Shown one piece after another: positions 19,301-27,709 of a DNA stretch of 64,000 bases. Both the position numbers and the translations under genes were made by a program. The notes beneath the pieces were generated by a model. The model worked only from the letters and a program-made list of their open reading frames with translations. It did no database searches and was not told the origin of the DNA. This stretch comes from Sphingobacterium hotanense. GTDB lineage: Bacteria; Bacteroidota; Bacteroidia; Sphingobacteriales; Sphingobacteriaceae. Each line of letters begins with the position of its first letter. Position 1 is the first letter of the stretch. The stretch covers positions 1,178,001-1,242,000 of the forward strand of contig NZ_CP030848.1 in NCBI RefSeq assembly GCF_008274825.1. The letters run 5' to 3'.

Positions 19301-22102
19301 CTTCGATTCTACATGTATGGTAACTTTATCGCCTGTATTGTAAACTGGCTTGTCCGTATATACAGTGAAGAAGGTTTTGTCGGAATGGCTTTTCGTTTCC
19401 TCATCAACCACAAAAATGGTTCGTTCCGCTTTTATGCTATCTGCGTCGGGCTTACTGCTCGCGACAATTCGGTAAATGCCCTTTTTGAACAGCTGGCTAT
19501 CGATTCGAACTAAGTTGGTATCCGCAGTATTAAATTCATATGTAGCAACCAATTCCTGTCGAACCTCCTTGTTCAATACGCTCTTCTCGAAATAGTGAGG
19601 GAAATAGCGCTCATAATCTGCATAACTTAAAACCAGACGCTCGACTTCGTTAAAATACTGGATAAATTTATCAGAGATTACTTTATCGGGACCAGTAGTC
19701 TTGTAAATCTTCACGGTGCCCTTCATGGGAAGAAATTGATTGTTCGGATTTGTACTGTTGATCTTGATCTCCTTCCATTTTCCTTCAATAGCCGGCGATG
19801 CAACTTCAATGGCTAAATTCCAAGGCTTGTCCGCGTAGGTATATGCTGCTGATATCGACTGCATTTCGCCAGTTTGGTTAACGACCTCTACCGTATAAGA
19901 AAGCGTAAAGTTCGTTAGCTCGGCCAAAGCGGTATCCATTAAAGGAATTTTAAATTCAAAATTCCCGTGCTCGTCGGTAAACGTACTGGTATCGGCTATT
20001 TCAAATTGTCGATATCGTCGTTGATATGAGCTAACTTGTACCTTATATTTAACCTCCGCATCGATCAATGGAGCTCCCGAAAGCATTGCTGCATTTCCTT
20101 TGAAAACGGCAGTGTCTTTTTTGCTGTAGGTCTCTTTATTGGTGTCTAGCGTAACTTTAAACGTTGGACGCTTGTACTCTTCGACACGAACGTATTGCTG
20201 ACCGAAATCTTCACCTTTGGTTCCTATCCTGATCATGAACTGACCGTTCAATGTACTCGTCGGAATATTCAATTTGCCGTGAACAGAGCCAAAGGCATTC
20301 GTCGCTAACCTAAGGGAATCGACTACTTGCGAATTAGCGTCTAACAGCGATATTTCTACCTTCATGTCTTCCTGCGTTCGGCCTTTTCGTGGGTTGTCGT
20401 TATACACGATTGCTTTGAACTGAACTTCCTGTCCTGGTCGATATATCGCTCGGTCGGTCAATATCGTAGCTCTTGTTTGTGAGTCTTCATCCTGATCATC
20501 TTCACTTTCCTCGAATCCATCACTACCATATTGAAGCGAATGGATGTCGATAAATTGACGCTCTTCGGGGATATAAAACACATAGTCTTTGAGTCTCATC
20601 GTATTGACTGACGCTTTGGTTGAATAATCAATTAAACCGTTTTTGTCTGTTTTGAATTGTTTATATAGCTTAGCTTGTTTATCGACAATATCATAAAACG
20701 CCAATTCTTTATTTGCATAAGGAAGGCCCGTTTTTTTGTCCAGTAAGAGCGCTTGCATTTTCCGTATTTCATAAGTACCCAACATTTCCACATTAGAAAT
20801 ATCTAAATCGCTGATTTGTATGCTGGTGCTAACAACTTTTGAGAGAACACCATCATCTTTAAATTCAGCATTATTGGAGTAGAGTAGGATATACTTTCCA
20901 AAGGGCAGCGGATTGATTTTATAAATCGTCGAATGGCCTTTGAAATCATTGGATGCTTTCAAATCCAACTGGTCTTCATAAACCACCGTCGAATTTACAG
21001 TCACTAGATTTGATAAACTGTCTCGATTAACTTTATAATCTGTTAAGTCCTTTGGCGAATAGTAGGCTTGATAGACGCGAATGTATAAAGTATCCAAATT
21101 TTTGTAATTCAATTTAAAAGGAGTGTACCATTCGGATGGTTCATACTTTTTATGGCTGATCCAAATCTCCGGGCGAAGGATCTCATTTTCTAAATTCTTT
21201 ACCGAATTGATCCATTTGCTCTTCGGATACTCTTCTTTCGCTTTTTTAATAATTTGTAGCGCTTCTGTATGCCTTTGTTCTGATTTGTACGCACTGGCCA
21301 GCTCAAAATAGAGGTAGGTATTGTAATCGCTTTTATTGCTTTCAATTATTTTATAGTAAGCATCGGCTTGTTTTTTTAACGTTGTAAACTTTGAACGATC
21401 TAATTGCGCTGATAATAAATAAGAGATTGCATCTGCCGATTTCGAAGCCCTACTTCGCTGCAAAAGATCCTCGACTAATTGCGCCCTTTGTTTTGGATTT
21501 GGGGAGTCACTTAAATTCAAAAATGAAATATAGAAATAACCGAGATAATGGTACATCGTCGGACTAAGGGATATATTTTCTGTGTCAGCGAAGATCGCCG
21601 CCCATTTCGAAAGGTTCTCCTGAGCCAGTTCCTGCTTGTTTTTCAAAGAGCTTGCATATAGCGAATCGATGAAGAGCATGCGTTCCTTACGACTCATTTT
21701 CAAAAAAGCATTCTTTGGCTCGCTATAATTTAGATAAAGCATGGATTGCAAATACTGCGCATAAAAATTAGTCAACACACTCTTGACCAATACGCTCTTG
21801 CTCGCTGCAATATTCTTTTCAAAATGAGCCTGCCCTTGTTCAAAAAACTTCTCTTCATCGTTGTTTATCCTATACACATTAGACTCGGCAAGGAAAGCCT
21901 TCACAAACATTGGATCATCCTTATGTTTTAGCGCATAGGCCTTGATATCCGCAAGCAAAGGTTTTGTTTGTTCGTAATTGTTTATGGAGATCAGTCGATC
22001 TATTTCTTTCCATTTATCCATAATTGCAGAAGTTTCCTGTTTAGTTTGTCCCCATAGCAATGCTGGAATCAGCATGAGGACAAGTGAATAAAGTCGTTTC
22101 AT
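16334..22102 (-). CDS. Alpha-2-macroglobulin family protein with thioester motif
   Basis: Large periplasmic or surface protein thought to trap proteases. Starting at the ATG at 22102 gives 1922 residues with signal peptide MKRLYSLVLMLIPALLWGQ; the frame is open 25 codons further upstream without a signal. After an N-terminal helical region (to about 330) come macroglobulin beta-sandwich domains (MG2-like TILTDRAIYRPGQEVQFKAI near 535), the A2M domain (ETAFFYPTLYSDAEGNVSFE) and the thioester region, where YPYECTEQSSSR contains the CxEQ motif with Cys near 1415. The helical thioester-domain repeats follow. A segment near 1155 (NVVEEVVVSFDSNY) resembles TonB-receptor plug leaders. No penicillin-binding protein 1C neighbour, unlike the enterobacterial system. 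Confidence 0.92.
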   Translation of the reverse strand: MKRLYSLVLMLIPALLWGQTKQETSAIMDKWKEIDRLISINNYEQTKPLLADIKAYALKHKDDPMFVKAFLAESNVYRINNDEEKFFEQGQAHFEKNIAASKSVLVKSVLTNFYAQYLQSMLYLNYSEPKNAFLKMSRKERMLFIDSLYASSLKNKQELAQENLSKWAAIFADTENISLSPTMYHYLGYFYISFLNLSDSPNPKQRAQLVEDLLQRSRASKSADAISYLLSAQLDRSKFTTLKKQADAYYKIIESNKSDYNTYLYFELASAYKSEQRHTEALQIIKKAKEEYPKSKWINSVKNLENEILRPEIWISHKKYEPSEWYTPFKLNYKNLDTLYIRVYQAYYSPKDLTDYKVNRDSLSNLVTVNSTVVYEDQLDLKASNDFKGHSTIYKINPLPFGKYILLYSNNAEFKDDGVLSKVVSTSIQISDLDISNVEMLGTYEIRKMQALLLDKKTGLPYANKELAFYDIVDKQAKLYKQFKTDKNGLIDYSTKASVNTMRLKDYVFYIPEERQFIDIHSLQYGSDGFEESEDDQDEDSQTRATILTDRAIYRPGQEVQFKAIVYNDNPRKGRTQEDMKVEISLLDANSQVVDSLRLATNAFGSVHGKLNIPTSTLNGQFMIRIGTKGEDFGQQYVRVEEYKRPTFKVTLDTNKETYSKKDTAVFKGNAAMLSGAPLIDAEVKYKVQVSSYQRRYRQFEIADTSTFTDEHGNFEFKIPLMDTALAELTNFTLSYTVEVVNQTGEMQSISAAYTYADKPWNLAIEVASPAIEGKWKEIKINSTNPNNQFLPMKGTVKIYKTTGPDKVISDKFIQYFNEVERLVLSYADYERYFPHYFEKSVLNKEVRQELVATYEFNTADTNLVRIDSQLFKKGIYRIVASSKPDADSIKAERTIFVVDEETKSHSDKTFFTVYTDKPVYNTGDKVTIHVESKKQDAKNVVLLSLSGDKMRSPIHLALKDGKASYSFTLDENALVVPLRWRALFIVDNQLSYQEVPVEVKRTEKTIVIKTASFRDKITPGMKEKWSFTLSSSNKKLETEILASMYDASLDQFASLYYPSTFRMAYAYYNNDYDHIQQGFDMLNYQTDEFPDQFAYPYYFNSLPTIQNYNFWQGEFLPFPSPAVYLSEGAIMGTTKGVEGRSYKSMSRSLNTENVVEEVVVSFDSNYAPVAPLGEFGPKKVEDLDQVKARTNLQETAFFYPTLYSDAEGNVSFEFDSPEALTQWKLLLFAHGKNLEAGTASFYTQTQKELMVRPNLPRYFREGDEMTIKAQVQNLSEKQQDGQAKIQLINPVDNSDVTKEFLQEDAMKSFVLAKKNNQIVEWRVKVPASYPTIQVKIVAASAEFSDGEIQELAVLPNKVLILESEKVLLKANEAKEFKLESAAKENLMAKVQVQSNPILEIISALDYLNHYPYECTEQSSSRWFGLKMVQYIGNHYPAIVDYFKEIKAKETKSRLEENASLNELKMQEMPWLRDIQGDEKKLQALAELFNSNIDAELKQLESKLAKAQLANGAFPWFEGGNSNTQISIRILEVFGKVLYLDKSLINAPVQDQMKRLTIYLDADSNIYKEKASAELALDYLYARHFWNGYFKLSKETSDKLNKKIASAPIITATGPAGLAAKAWIVNQLYGSGKEANELKNRIQQEAIFDKGKGTYWPSNEHYNSVSLHTYLVEAFKSYDPSKLMDITQWLYYKKEANSWRSTWMTVDAIYALLYANNPKDFAMENTVNVLVDGKTAEMNNAVLGQVSKTFSVSELTSNKTIQIANNNDRTIYGGVYHQYFIPVEQVKANTNELRVSKQYLVERNGKWVETKEAKLGERIKVKITVVNDKPLQYVHLKDSRPAGVEPVYRPSGYQWRGSFYFTLKDASTNYFFDYLPKGTREYEYEVKANNIGLFNSGLSSIECMYDPTVNARSANVKLTIVE

Positions 22103-22215
22103 ATTGGTTTGTTTTGCGTACCGGTAAGCCATATTGTAAGTTTTACCTAACAGATGCAATATAGCATAGAATTCCATACCATGCTCGAAATTTATTTATA
22201 AATGCTTTGAGTTAA

Positions 22216-22306
22216 AGCCCTTTCAGTTCCCTTTCAAACCCAATACAAAGCTCAATCAAAGCCGCTTGGAAAGGGCTATGATTGGGCTTTGTATTGGGTT
22301 TGATTA
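22216..22306 (+). repeat. Dispersed palindromic repeat, copy 2
   Basis: Arms caaacccaatacaaagctca + atcaaagcc and gctatgattgggctttgtat + tgggtttg pair over about 29 bases with two mismatches, around a loop gcttggaaagg. It sits between the macroglobulin gene and the methyltransferase gene (both leftward) and could also act as a transcript 3' end. Confidence 0.8.
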
Positions 22307-22320
22307 AAAGTATACTGGTA

Positions 22321-23031
22321 CTAGCTATCCTTTCTTCTAGGTTCCATCCTTACCAAATACTGGTCGTTTTCATCTTCGAAAAGGATTTGCACGACCCAGC
22401 CTTCCTCGTGGGCTATGTTGATCAAGGTCTGCTGGTCGATATATAGCCATTTGAAAGGTTCACCTTTTTGGCCTTTGTATTCGTATTGGAAGCTTATTTC
22501 ACCGTAATAGTGGTCGGGACGTTTAATGTGGTATTCTTCGTATAGGTATTCGATGTTGGAGCTATCGAATAGCAGCTGCCCGCGATCGGTCATCAGGGTC
22601 TTCGCATGCTGTAACAGCGACTTGAAACCATCTAAAGTCCCGGCAATACCGATACCGTTCATCAGAAACAGTAGTGTATCGTATTGTTCCCCATGAAACT
22701 TGAAGAAATCCTCATGCTTCACCTGTTGAACACCGCGGTTTCTCATGATATTGCAGGCAATCTCAGAGACTTCAAGTGCGGTGACATCAAAATTCTTCTC
22801 CTGCAGATATAAAGCATGCACACCCGTGCCGGCGCCCACATCCAGCACCTTGCCATCGCATAAAGAGAGCGCGATAAACTCCATTTCCGGGATATCATCC
22901 TCTTCGCGATAGAACACTTCCACAGGCATCTCTTCGATATCGCCATAGCTGCTGTGTAGGAGTAGGGGCTCCGTTAATTCGCCCTTCTCTTGAAAATCGT
23001 AAAGGGCCTCGCCGTAGATATCTCTATGCAT
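22321..23031 (-). CDS. Class I SAM-dependent methyltransferase
   Basis: 236 residues. The Rossmann SAM-binding motif I is VLDVGAGTGVHALYLQEKNF (about 60-80), with the acidic residue of motif II in VTALEVS and motif IV-like YDTLLFLMNGIGIAG (about 117-131). The N-terminus (MHRDIYGEALYDFQEKGEL) is shared by Bacteroidota methyltransferases of unknown substrate. The gene overlaps the end of pncB by 8 bases and is probably co-transcribed with it. Substrate not predictable from sequence. Confidence 0.82.
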   Translation of the reverse strand: MHRDIYGEALYDFQEKGELTEPLLLHSSYGDIEEMPVEVFYREEDDIPEMEFIALSLCDGKVLDVGAGTGVHALYLQEKNFDVTALEVSEIACNIMRNRGVQQVKHEDFFKFHGEQYDTLLFLMNGIGIAGTLDGFKSLLQHAKTLMTDRGQLLFDSSNIEYLYEEYHIKRPDHYYGEISFQYEYKGQKGEPFKWLYIDQQTLINIAHEEGWVVQILFEDENDQYLVRMEPRRKDS

Positions 23032-24202
23032 GGTCAGGAATATTTAAAAAGCGTTTCGCCATTTTGATTTCTTCTGGGTCACCGGTATGTTTCAGGGGCT
23101 CATCGGATAATTTGATTACCGGAGTCCACTCGCCTTCGTCAGGGTAAGCTTCGGTCATTTTCAATACGATATTCATCCGCTTCAGACCAACGTCGTTGGT
23201 GAAGTCAGTTCCAATGCCGAAGGAATGACCGATCTTGCCATTGCAGAAATTTACGATCTTCACGACTTTATCATAGTCGAGGCCATCGGAAAAGATGATG
23301 GTTTTATTTAACGGGTTAATGCCTTTACTTTCGTAATGTTTGATGGTTTTTTTAGCGAACTCGATCGGATCGCCACTGTCGTGACGAACACCATCGAAGA
23401 GCTTCGTTAATTTCTTGTCGAATTGTTTAAAGAAAGCTTCGGTAGTATAGGTGTCCGATAGGGCAATTCCCAGGTCGCCTCGATAAACATCTGCCCAATG
23501 CTCTAAACCTAATAAGTTGGCCATCTTATAGCCGTATTTAGCCGCATGGAACATAAACCACTCATGCGCATGCGTCCCGATAGGTTTTGTTTTGTACTTC
23601 ATAGCGAAGTGCATATTGCTGGTGCCGATGAACGTGTTCGAATTATGCTCACGCAGTGCCTTGATCACCAGATCGTGCACCGCATAAGAATGTCGTCTGC
23701 GGGTTCCGAAATCGGCAATGGTAATGTTCAGTTTATCATATTTGTCCATTTTGTCGTTAACGATCTGGGCTACCTCTTCGTCCGATACGCGCTCTTGTCC
23801 GGTCTCTTCGTAATACAGCTCACAGATCAATGCCATTACCGGAACCTCCCAAAGAATGGTTCGATACCAATAGCCTTCGATATGTACCTCCACATTGCTT
23901 CCTTCTTGGGTGATCGTCACTTCTTCGGGATCATACTGATAGCCTTGAAGGAAGTCGAAATAGGTGGGATCTATGTACGGGCAAGTTTTGGCGAAGAAGT
24001 GTTTCTCTGCTTTGCTAAGTTTTAGCTCGGCCATATGATTGATGGCCTCGCGCAGTTTTTCAGCGAAACCTTCCGGAAACTCATGTTTTCCTCTATTGAT
24101 AAATTGATAGCGCGCTTTAGCTTTTGGGAATAGTTTGACCACCGCATATTGCATGGTAAACTTATAGAAGTCGTTATCTAGGATTGAAGTGAGTCTCGCC
24201 AT
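23024..24202 (-). CDS. pncB: Nicotinate phosphoribosyltransferase
   Basis: Converts nicotinate, PRPP and ATP into nicotinate mononucleotide in the NAD salvage (Preiss-Handler) pathway. The 392 residues match PncB of the short bacterial type. The start MARLTSILDNDFYKFTMQYA contains the DxYKFTM motif; ADFGTRRRHSYAVHDLV and FIGTSNMHFAMKYKTKPIGT (about 175-215) form the substrate-binding core with the catalytic His region THAHEW; FDGVRHDSGDPIEFAKK and FSDGLDYDKVVKI complete the PRPP site. Overlap with the following methyltransferase suggests one operon. Confidence 0.95.
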   Translation of the reverse strand: MARLTSILDNDFYKFTMQYAVVKLFPKAKARYQFINRGKHEFPEGFAEKLREAINHMAELKLSKAEKHFFAKTCPYIDPTYFDFLQGYQYDPEEVTITQEGSNVEVHIEGYWYRTILWEVPVMALICELYYEETGQERVSDEEVAQIVNDKMDKYDKLNITIADFGTRRRHSYAVHDLVIKALREHNSNTFIGTSNMHFAMKYKTKPIGTHAHEWFMFHAAKYGYKMANLLGLEHWADVYRGDLGIALSDTYTTEAFFKQFDKKLTKLFDGVRHDSGDPIEFAKKTIKHYESKGINPLNKTIIFSDGLDYDKVVKIVNFCNGKIGHSFGIGTDFTNDVGLKRMNIVLKMTEAYPDEGEWTPVIKLSDEPLKHTGDPEEIKMAKRFLNIPDHA

Positions 24203-24351
24203 ATATTGTATTAATTAGTGCTAAATATCAAGTTAACAAAAAATAAATACAAATGTGCAGGTTTTCTATCAAACAAAAAACTGTCAGCAGCTATGAATAA
24301 CGATAATTCTGCAGGTGGTTTGGGAGCATCGGGGAGGTCTAAGTACAAAGT

Positions 24352-24384
24352 GAAAGAGCCGCCCCTGGAGGGCAGCTCTTTCTG
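24352..24384. terminator. Hairpin downstream of the DUF6600 gene
   Basis: Arms aaagagccgccc and gggcagctcttt with one mismatch and a 5-base loop. It lies 30 bases past the stop of the leftward gene at 24414 and upstream of pncB, so it probably ends the DUF6600 transcript. Confidence 0.65.
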
Positions 24385-24413
24385 AAAAATTTATCTCGAC
24401 TAAATAAAAAATA

Positions 24414-25943
24414 CTAGTTTCTACCGCGACCGTTTCCACGTTCTACGCGTGCACTACCACCGTTTGAGCGGTTGCCCGATTGGCGGCTTACGTTTGACGA
24501 GCTACGTTCAACTTGTGATGAACGTGATGGTCTTTCCATGCTGCTACGCTGTGTGTTGCTCGCTTGGAAAACGCGGCTCGGCTGACGCGATTGTTGTTCA
24601 CGTTGTTGTGGAGCGCGTTGCTCACGTTGTTGTGGCGCACGCTGCTCACGTTGTTGCGGCGCACGTTGCTCACGCGAGCTCGGTGCTGATTGGCGTGGGC
24701 TACGTTCCATGCGTTGTGGTGCTGCTTCGCTTCTAGAAGGTCTAGAAGAAGTGCCGCGATCCCATGCTGTGCGCCCTTGGCTCGAAGAGCGTGGCTGACG
24801 CGATTCAGAAGTACCAATCTGACGCGTTGGACGCTCTCTTTGAATCTGACGGTTGCTCTCTCTGTTCGTTCTGCTTTCGTTGCGAATGTTTCCTGCCGAA
24901 CGATCAGTGCGTGTATTATTCGGTTGTCTAGTTACCGTTAAACGCTCGTTTCTCCCGTTTGAGTTTCCGATGTGCATTTCCCGCTGTCCACGTTCGTTAC
25001 GTTTGATTGTGTAATCGCCGTTTGAACGGTCGTTACGGTCTACACGGCTCTCATTTGAACGGTTGGTGCGGCCCTCGTTGCGGTTTTCCACACGTGAGTT
25101 TCTGTTATTATCCACACGCGCATTACCTCTGTTTTCCACGCGGGAGTTACCTCTATTTTCTACACGGCCATTTCTGCTGCTGCTAGCACGTTCGCCTCTG
25201 ATACGCTCCATATTGTCGCGGTTCGGGCGGAAGATGGATACATTGCGACGGTCGGCACGGCTTGCGCCTCTGTTGTTGTCGAAACGTACGTTACGAACAT
25301 CTACGCGGCGGCCAGTGTTGCGTTCGATATCGCGACGTGATGGGCCACTGTAGTAATGGTGGTTATTTACAATATAGGTATTGTTAATTACCGTTGTTCT
25401 GTTGTAGATATTGCGGTATCTAGAACCATAGGACCAGTGCCTGTGGATATAAGGGTCATAGATGCGCGCTGTTGGGATAAATACCCATAAATCTATTGGC
25501 AAGTTAAACGATACATTCACACTTATTCCAGGCGACATTGGTGCCCATCCGTAGTATCCACCACCTGATCTCCAGCTTACCCATCCTGGTCCCCATTCGT
25601 ATCCCGGAATCCATCCCCATCCGCGGCGCGCAGAATGAACCCAACGCCCATAGTGGAAGGGAGCCCAACCCCAATCATAATTGGAAACCCATGTGTTACC
25701 ATATTCGGTCATTGACCAATACCCGTTGGTTCCGTAGGGTCTGAAGTCTCTTTCGACATCAGGATACCACACATTCCCATATTCTGGGTCATTATCCCAA
25801 TCACCATAAGGATCCAGCTCATAGTAGAAGTCATCAAAAGTGACATCATCGTATCCTTGAGCGGATACTTCGCTGGATTTAAAGACCCCAACGATCATCA
25901 AGATCAGGGATGCTAGAAAGCTGTATGTCCTTATGTTTTTCAT
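24414..25943 (-). CDS. DUF6600-type secreted protein with basic low-complexity C-terminus
   Basis: 509 residues. A signal peptide (about residues 1-29, ending SSEVSAQG) precedes a Tyr/Trp-rich domain (30-170) with repeated short motifs such as YGNVWYP, YGNTWV, WGWAPFHYGRWV and GWAPMSPG, which I associate with DUF6600. From about 200 onward the protein is a disordered Arg/Asn/Ser-rich tail, including three to four copies of the octapeptide QREQRAPQ near residues 430-455. The tail is strongly basic and could bind DNA, RNA, polysaccharide or cell wall. Function unknown; stress-related envelope role is only inference. Confidence 0.75.
   Translation of the reverse strand: MKNIRTYSFLASLILMIVGVFKSSEVSAQGYDDVTFDDFYYELDPYGDWDNDPEYGNVWYPDVERDFRPYGTNGYWSMTEYGNTWVSNYDWGWAPFHYGRWVHSARRGWGWIPGYEWGPGWVSWRSGGGYYGWAPMSPGISVNVSFNLPIDLWVFIPTARIYDPYIHRHWSYGSRYRNIYNRTTVINNTYIVNNHHYYSGPSRRDIERNTGRRVDVRNVRFDNNRGASRADRRNVSIFRPNRDNMERIRGERASSSRNGRVENRGNSRVENRGNARVDNNRNSRVENRNEGRTNRSNESRVDRNDRSNGDYTIKRNERGQREMHIGNSNGRNERLTVTRQPNNTRTDRSAGNIRNESRTNRESNRQIQRERPTRQIGTSESRQPRSSSQGRTAWDRGTSSRPSRSEAAPQRMERSPRQSAPSSREQRAPQQREQRAPQQREQRAPQQREQQSRQPSRVFQASNTQRSSMERPSRSSQVERSSSNVSRQSGNRSNGGSARVERGNGRGRN
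24595..24672 (-). repeat. 24-bp tandem repeat coding QREQRAPQ
   Basis: About 3.3 tandem units of 24 bases inside the DUF6600-type gene, seen on the + strand as repeated ttgctcacgttgttg. It keeps the frame and varies in codon use between units, which argues against very recent duplication of all units. Confidence 0.75.
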
Positions 25944-26098
25944 ATCCTTAATTGTTAAAGTTTACAACCAATTTTAATTCTATGACAGTGGTTTTTTGCA
26001 AAAGGTTTAACTGTATAATTTTTTTGTAAAACTTTTTGACTTCTTGAATTGTTGGAGTTAATATTTAAAGTTGACTTAAGTGTATCCATAAAAGTTTG

Positions 26099-26106
26099 TA
26101 CCTTTG
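26099..26106 (+). promoter_or_regulatory. Probable -7 box of the Mla-like operon
   Basis: TACCTTTG matches TAnnTTTG and lies 53 bases before the ATG at 26160. The best upstream TTG (26071) is 25 bases away, longer than ideal, so the promoter may be weak or regulated. Confidence 0.45.
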
Positions 26107-26159
26107 GCAGGTTATTTGCCGTAGGAGAGGCGGCTTATTATTTTAACTATACAATTTTA

Positions 26160-26918
26160 ATGGCGAAGAAAATAGAATCTTTACTACTTGAATTTGCAAA
26201 GCTGCATCGTTTCCTGATGCGTTTTTTTCGCGAGGTAGTAAGTCCACCCTATGAATTCAAAGAGATTGTTAGGCAGTGTTATGAAGTGGGATGGAAATCC
26301 TTTCCGCTGATCAGTCTAACGGGTTTTATCGTGGGTTTTGTATTTACGAAACAGTCCAGGCCCTCTTTGGAAGAGTTCGGTGCAGCGTCTTGGCTTCCCA
26401 ATTTAATTTCTATTGCTATCGTTCGTGCATTAGCGCCGCTGGTTACGGCTTTGATTGCTTCGGGCAAGGTGGGTTCTCAGATCGGGGCCGAGTTAAGTTC
26501 GATGAACGTTACGGAGCAGATTGATGCGATGGAGGTTTCAGGAACCAATCCATTTAAATTTTTGATCAGTACGCGTATTCTCGCAACGACCATCATGATT
26601 CCGGTATTGTGTTTTTACGTGTCTGGTATCGGTTTAGCGGGCGGTTACCTGAGTATTATATCGAAAGACCAACTTAGCGTGTTAAGTTATATTACCCAAG
26701 TTTTTGAAGCGATTGCTCCAAAAGATGTTTTTGCTATGGTATTCCGTGCAATTGTCTTTGGATTCACGATTGGCTTCGTTAGTACCTACGTAGGTTATTA
26801 TTCTTCAAAAGGAACAGAGGGAGTAGGAAAGGCGGCCAATAGCGCCGTTGTAGCATCGATGTTTATTGTTTTTATTGAGGAACTACTGATTGTTCAAATT
26901 TTAGCTTTAATGGGGTAA
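26160..26918 (+). CDS. mlaE: MlaE-family lipid ABC transporter permease
   Basis: Inner-membrane permease of an MCE-type transporter that moves phospholipids between the inner membrane and the outer envelope. Start chosen at ATG 26160 (MAKKIESLLLEFAKL); the frame is open to 26049 but that region holds the promoter. The 252 residues show five to six helices and the MlaE core SLTGFIVGFVFTKQSRPSLE, APLVTALIASGKVGSQIGAE, LSSMNVTEQIDAMEVSGTNP. It is followed by its ATPase after 6 bases and by the MCE protein. Confidence 0.93.
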   Translation: MAKKIESLLLEFAKLHRFLMRFFREVVSPPYEFKEIVRQCYEVGWKSFPLISLTGFIVGFVFTKQSRPSLEEFGAASWLPNLISIAIVRALAPLVTALIASGKVGSQIGAELSSMNVTEQIDAMEVSGTNPFKFLISTRILATTIMIPVLCFYVSGIGLAGGYLSIISKDQLSVLSYITQVFEAIAPKDVFAMVFRAIVFGFTIGFVSTYVGYYSSKGTEGVGKAANSAVVASMFIVFIEELLIVQILALMG

Positions 26919-26924
26919 TCAGGT

Positions 26925-27701
26925 ATGGAACAGAAAAAAGTAGCTCAGATTAATTACGATGATGTTGTCATCCATGTTGATGGTGTCAGTAAGTCTTTTG
27001 GTGATCTGCACGTGTTGCGCAATGTGGATCTGCAGCTTTATAATGGTGAAAACCTGGTTGTACTAGGCCGTTCGGGTACTGGTAAATCCGTATTGATAAA
27101 GCTGATTTCGGGACTTTTGAAACCTGACTCGGGAAACATTCACGTGCTTGGCGAGACGGTGAACGAATTGAGCGAGAAGGAATTGCGCGCGCTACGCTTG
27201 CGTATTGGTTTTTCCTTCCAGAACTCGGCTTTATACGATAGTATGACGGTTCGCGAGAATTTGGAGTTTCCATTGGTTCGTAATAAACGTAATCTCACAA
27301 GAGCAGAGATCAATCGCGAGGTGGAAGACGTATTGGATGGTGTAGGTTTGCTTCGTGCCATCAATCAAATGCCATCAGAGCTTTCCGGAGGTCAGCGTAA
27401 GCGTATCGGTATTGCCAGAACATTAATTTTGCGCCCTGATATTATGATGTATGATGAGCCTACAGCGGGTCTTGACCCGATTACCTGTTTGGATATCAAC
27501 TCCTTGATCAATGAGGTGCAGGAGCGATATAAAACTTCTTCTATCATTATTACGCACGATTTAGCTTGTGCGAAGATGGTTGGCGATCGTGTAGCGATGT
27601 TGTTAGACGGACGATTTGAGCGCGTTGGCAAATTCGACGAGATATTTGATACAAATGATGAAAGGGTTAAGCCTTTCTATGATTATAATTTTATTGTATA
27701 A
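26925..27701 (+). CDS. mlaF: MlaF-like ABC transporter ATP-binding protein
   Basis: Cytoplasmic ATPase of the MCE lipid transporter. The 258 residues have Walker A GRSGTGKSVLIKLI (about 47-60), Q-loop GFSFQNSALYDSM, signature LSGGQRKRIGIARTL, Walker B IMMYDEPTAGLDPIT and the H-loop SIIITHDLAC. TAGLDPIT is the pattern typical of MlaF. Spacing of 6 and 8 bases to its neighbours indicates a single operon. Confidence 0.95.
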   Translation: MEQKKVAQINYDDVVIHVDGVSKSFGDLHVLRNVDLQLYNGENLVVLGRSGTGKSVLIKLISGLLKPDSGNIHVLGETVNELSEKELRALRLRIGFSFQNSALYDSMTVRENLEFPLVRNKRNLTRAEINREVEDVLDGVGLLRAINQMPSELSGGQRKRIGIARTLILRPDIMMYDEPTAGLDPITCLDINSLINEVQERYKTSSIIITHDLACAKMVGDRVAMLLDGRFERVGKFDEIFDTNDERVKPFYDYNFIV

Positions 27702-27709
27702 TACAATTT

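Noticed and set aside
26049-26159. Longer N-terminus for the MlaE-like permease
   Set aside because: The extension covers the likely -7 box (26099-26106) and has no family similarity; the ATG at 26160 matches the family start.
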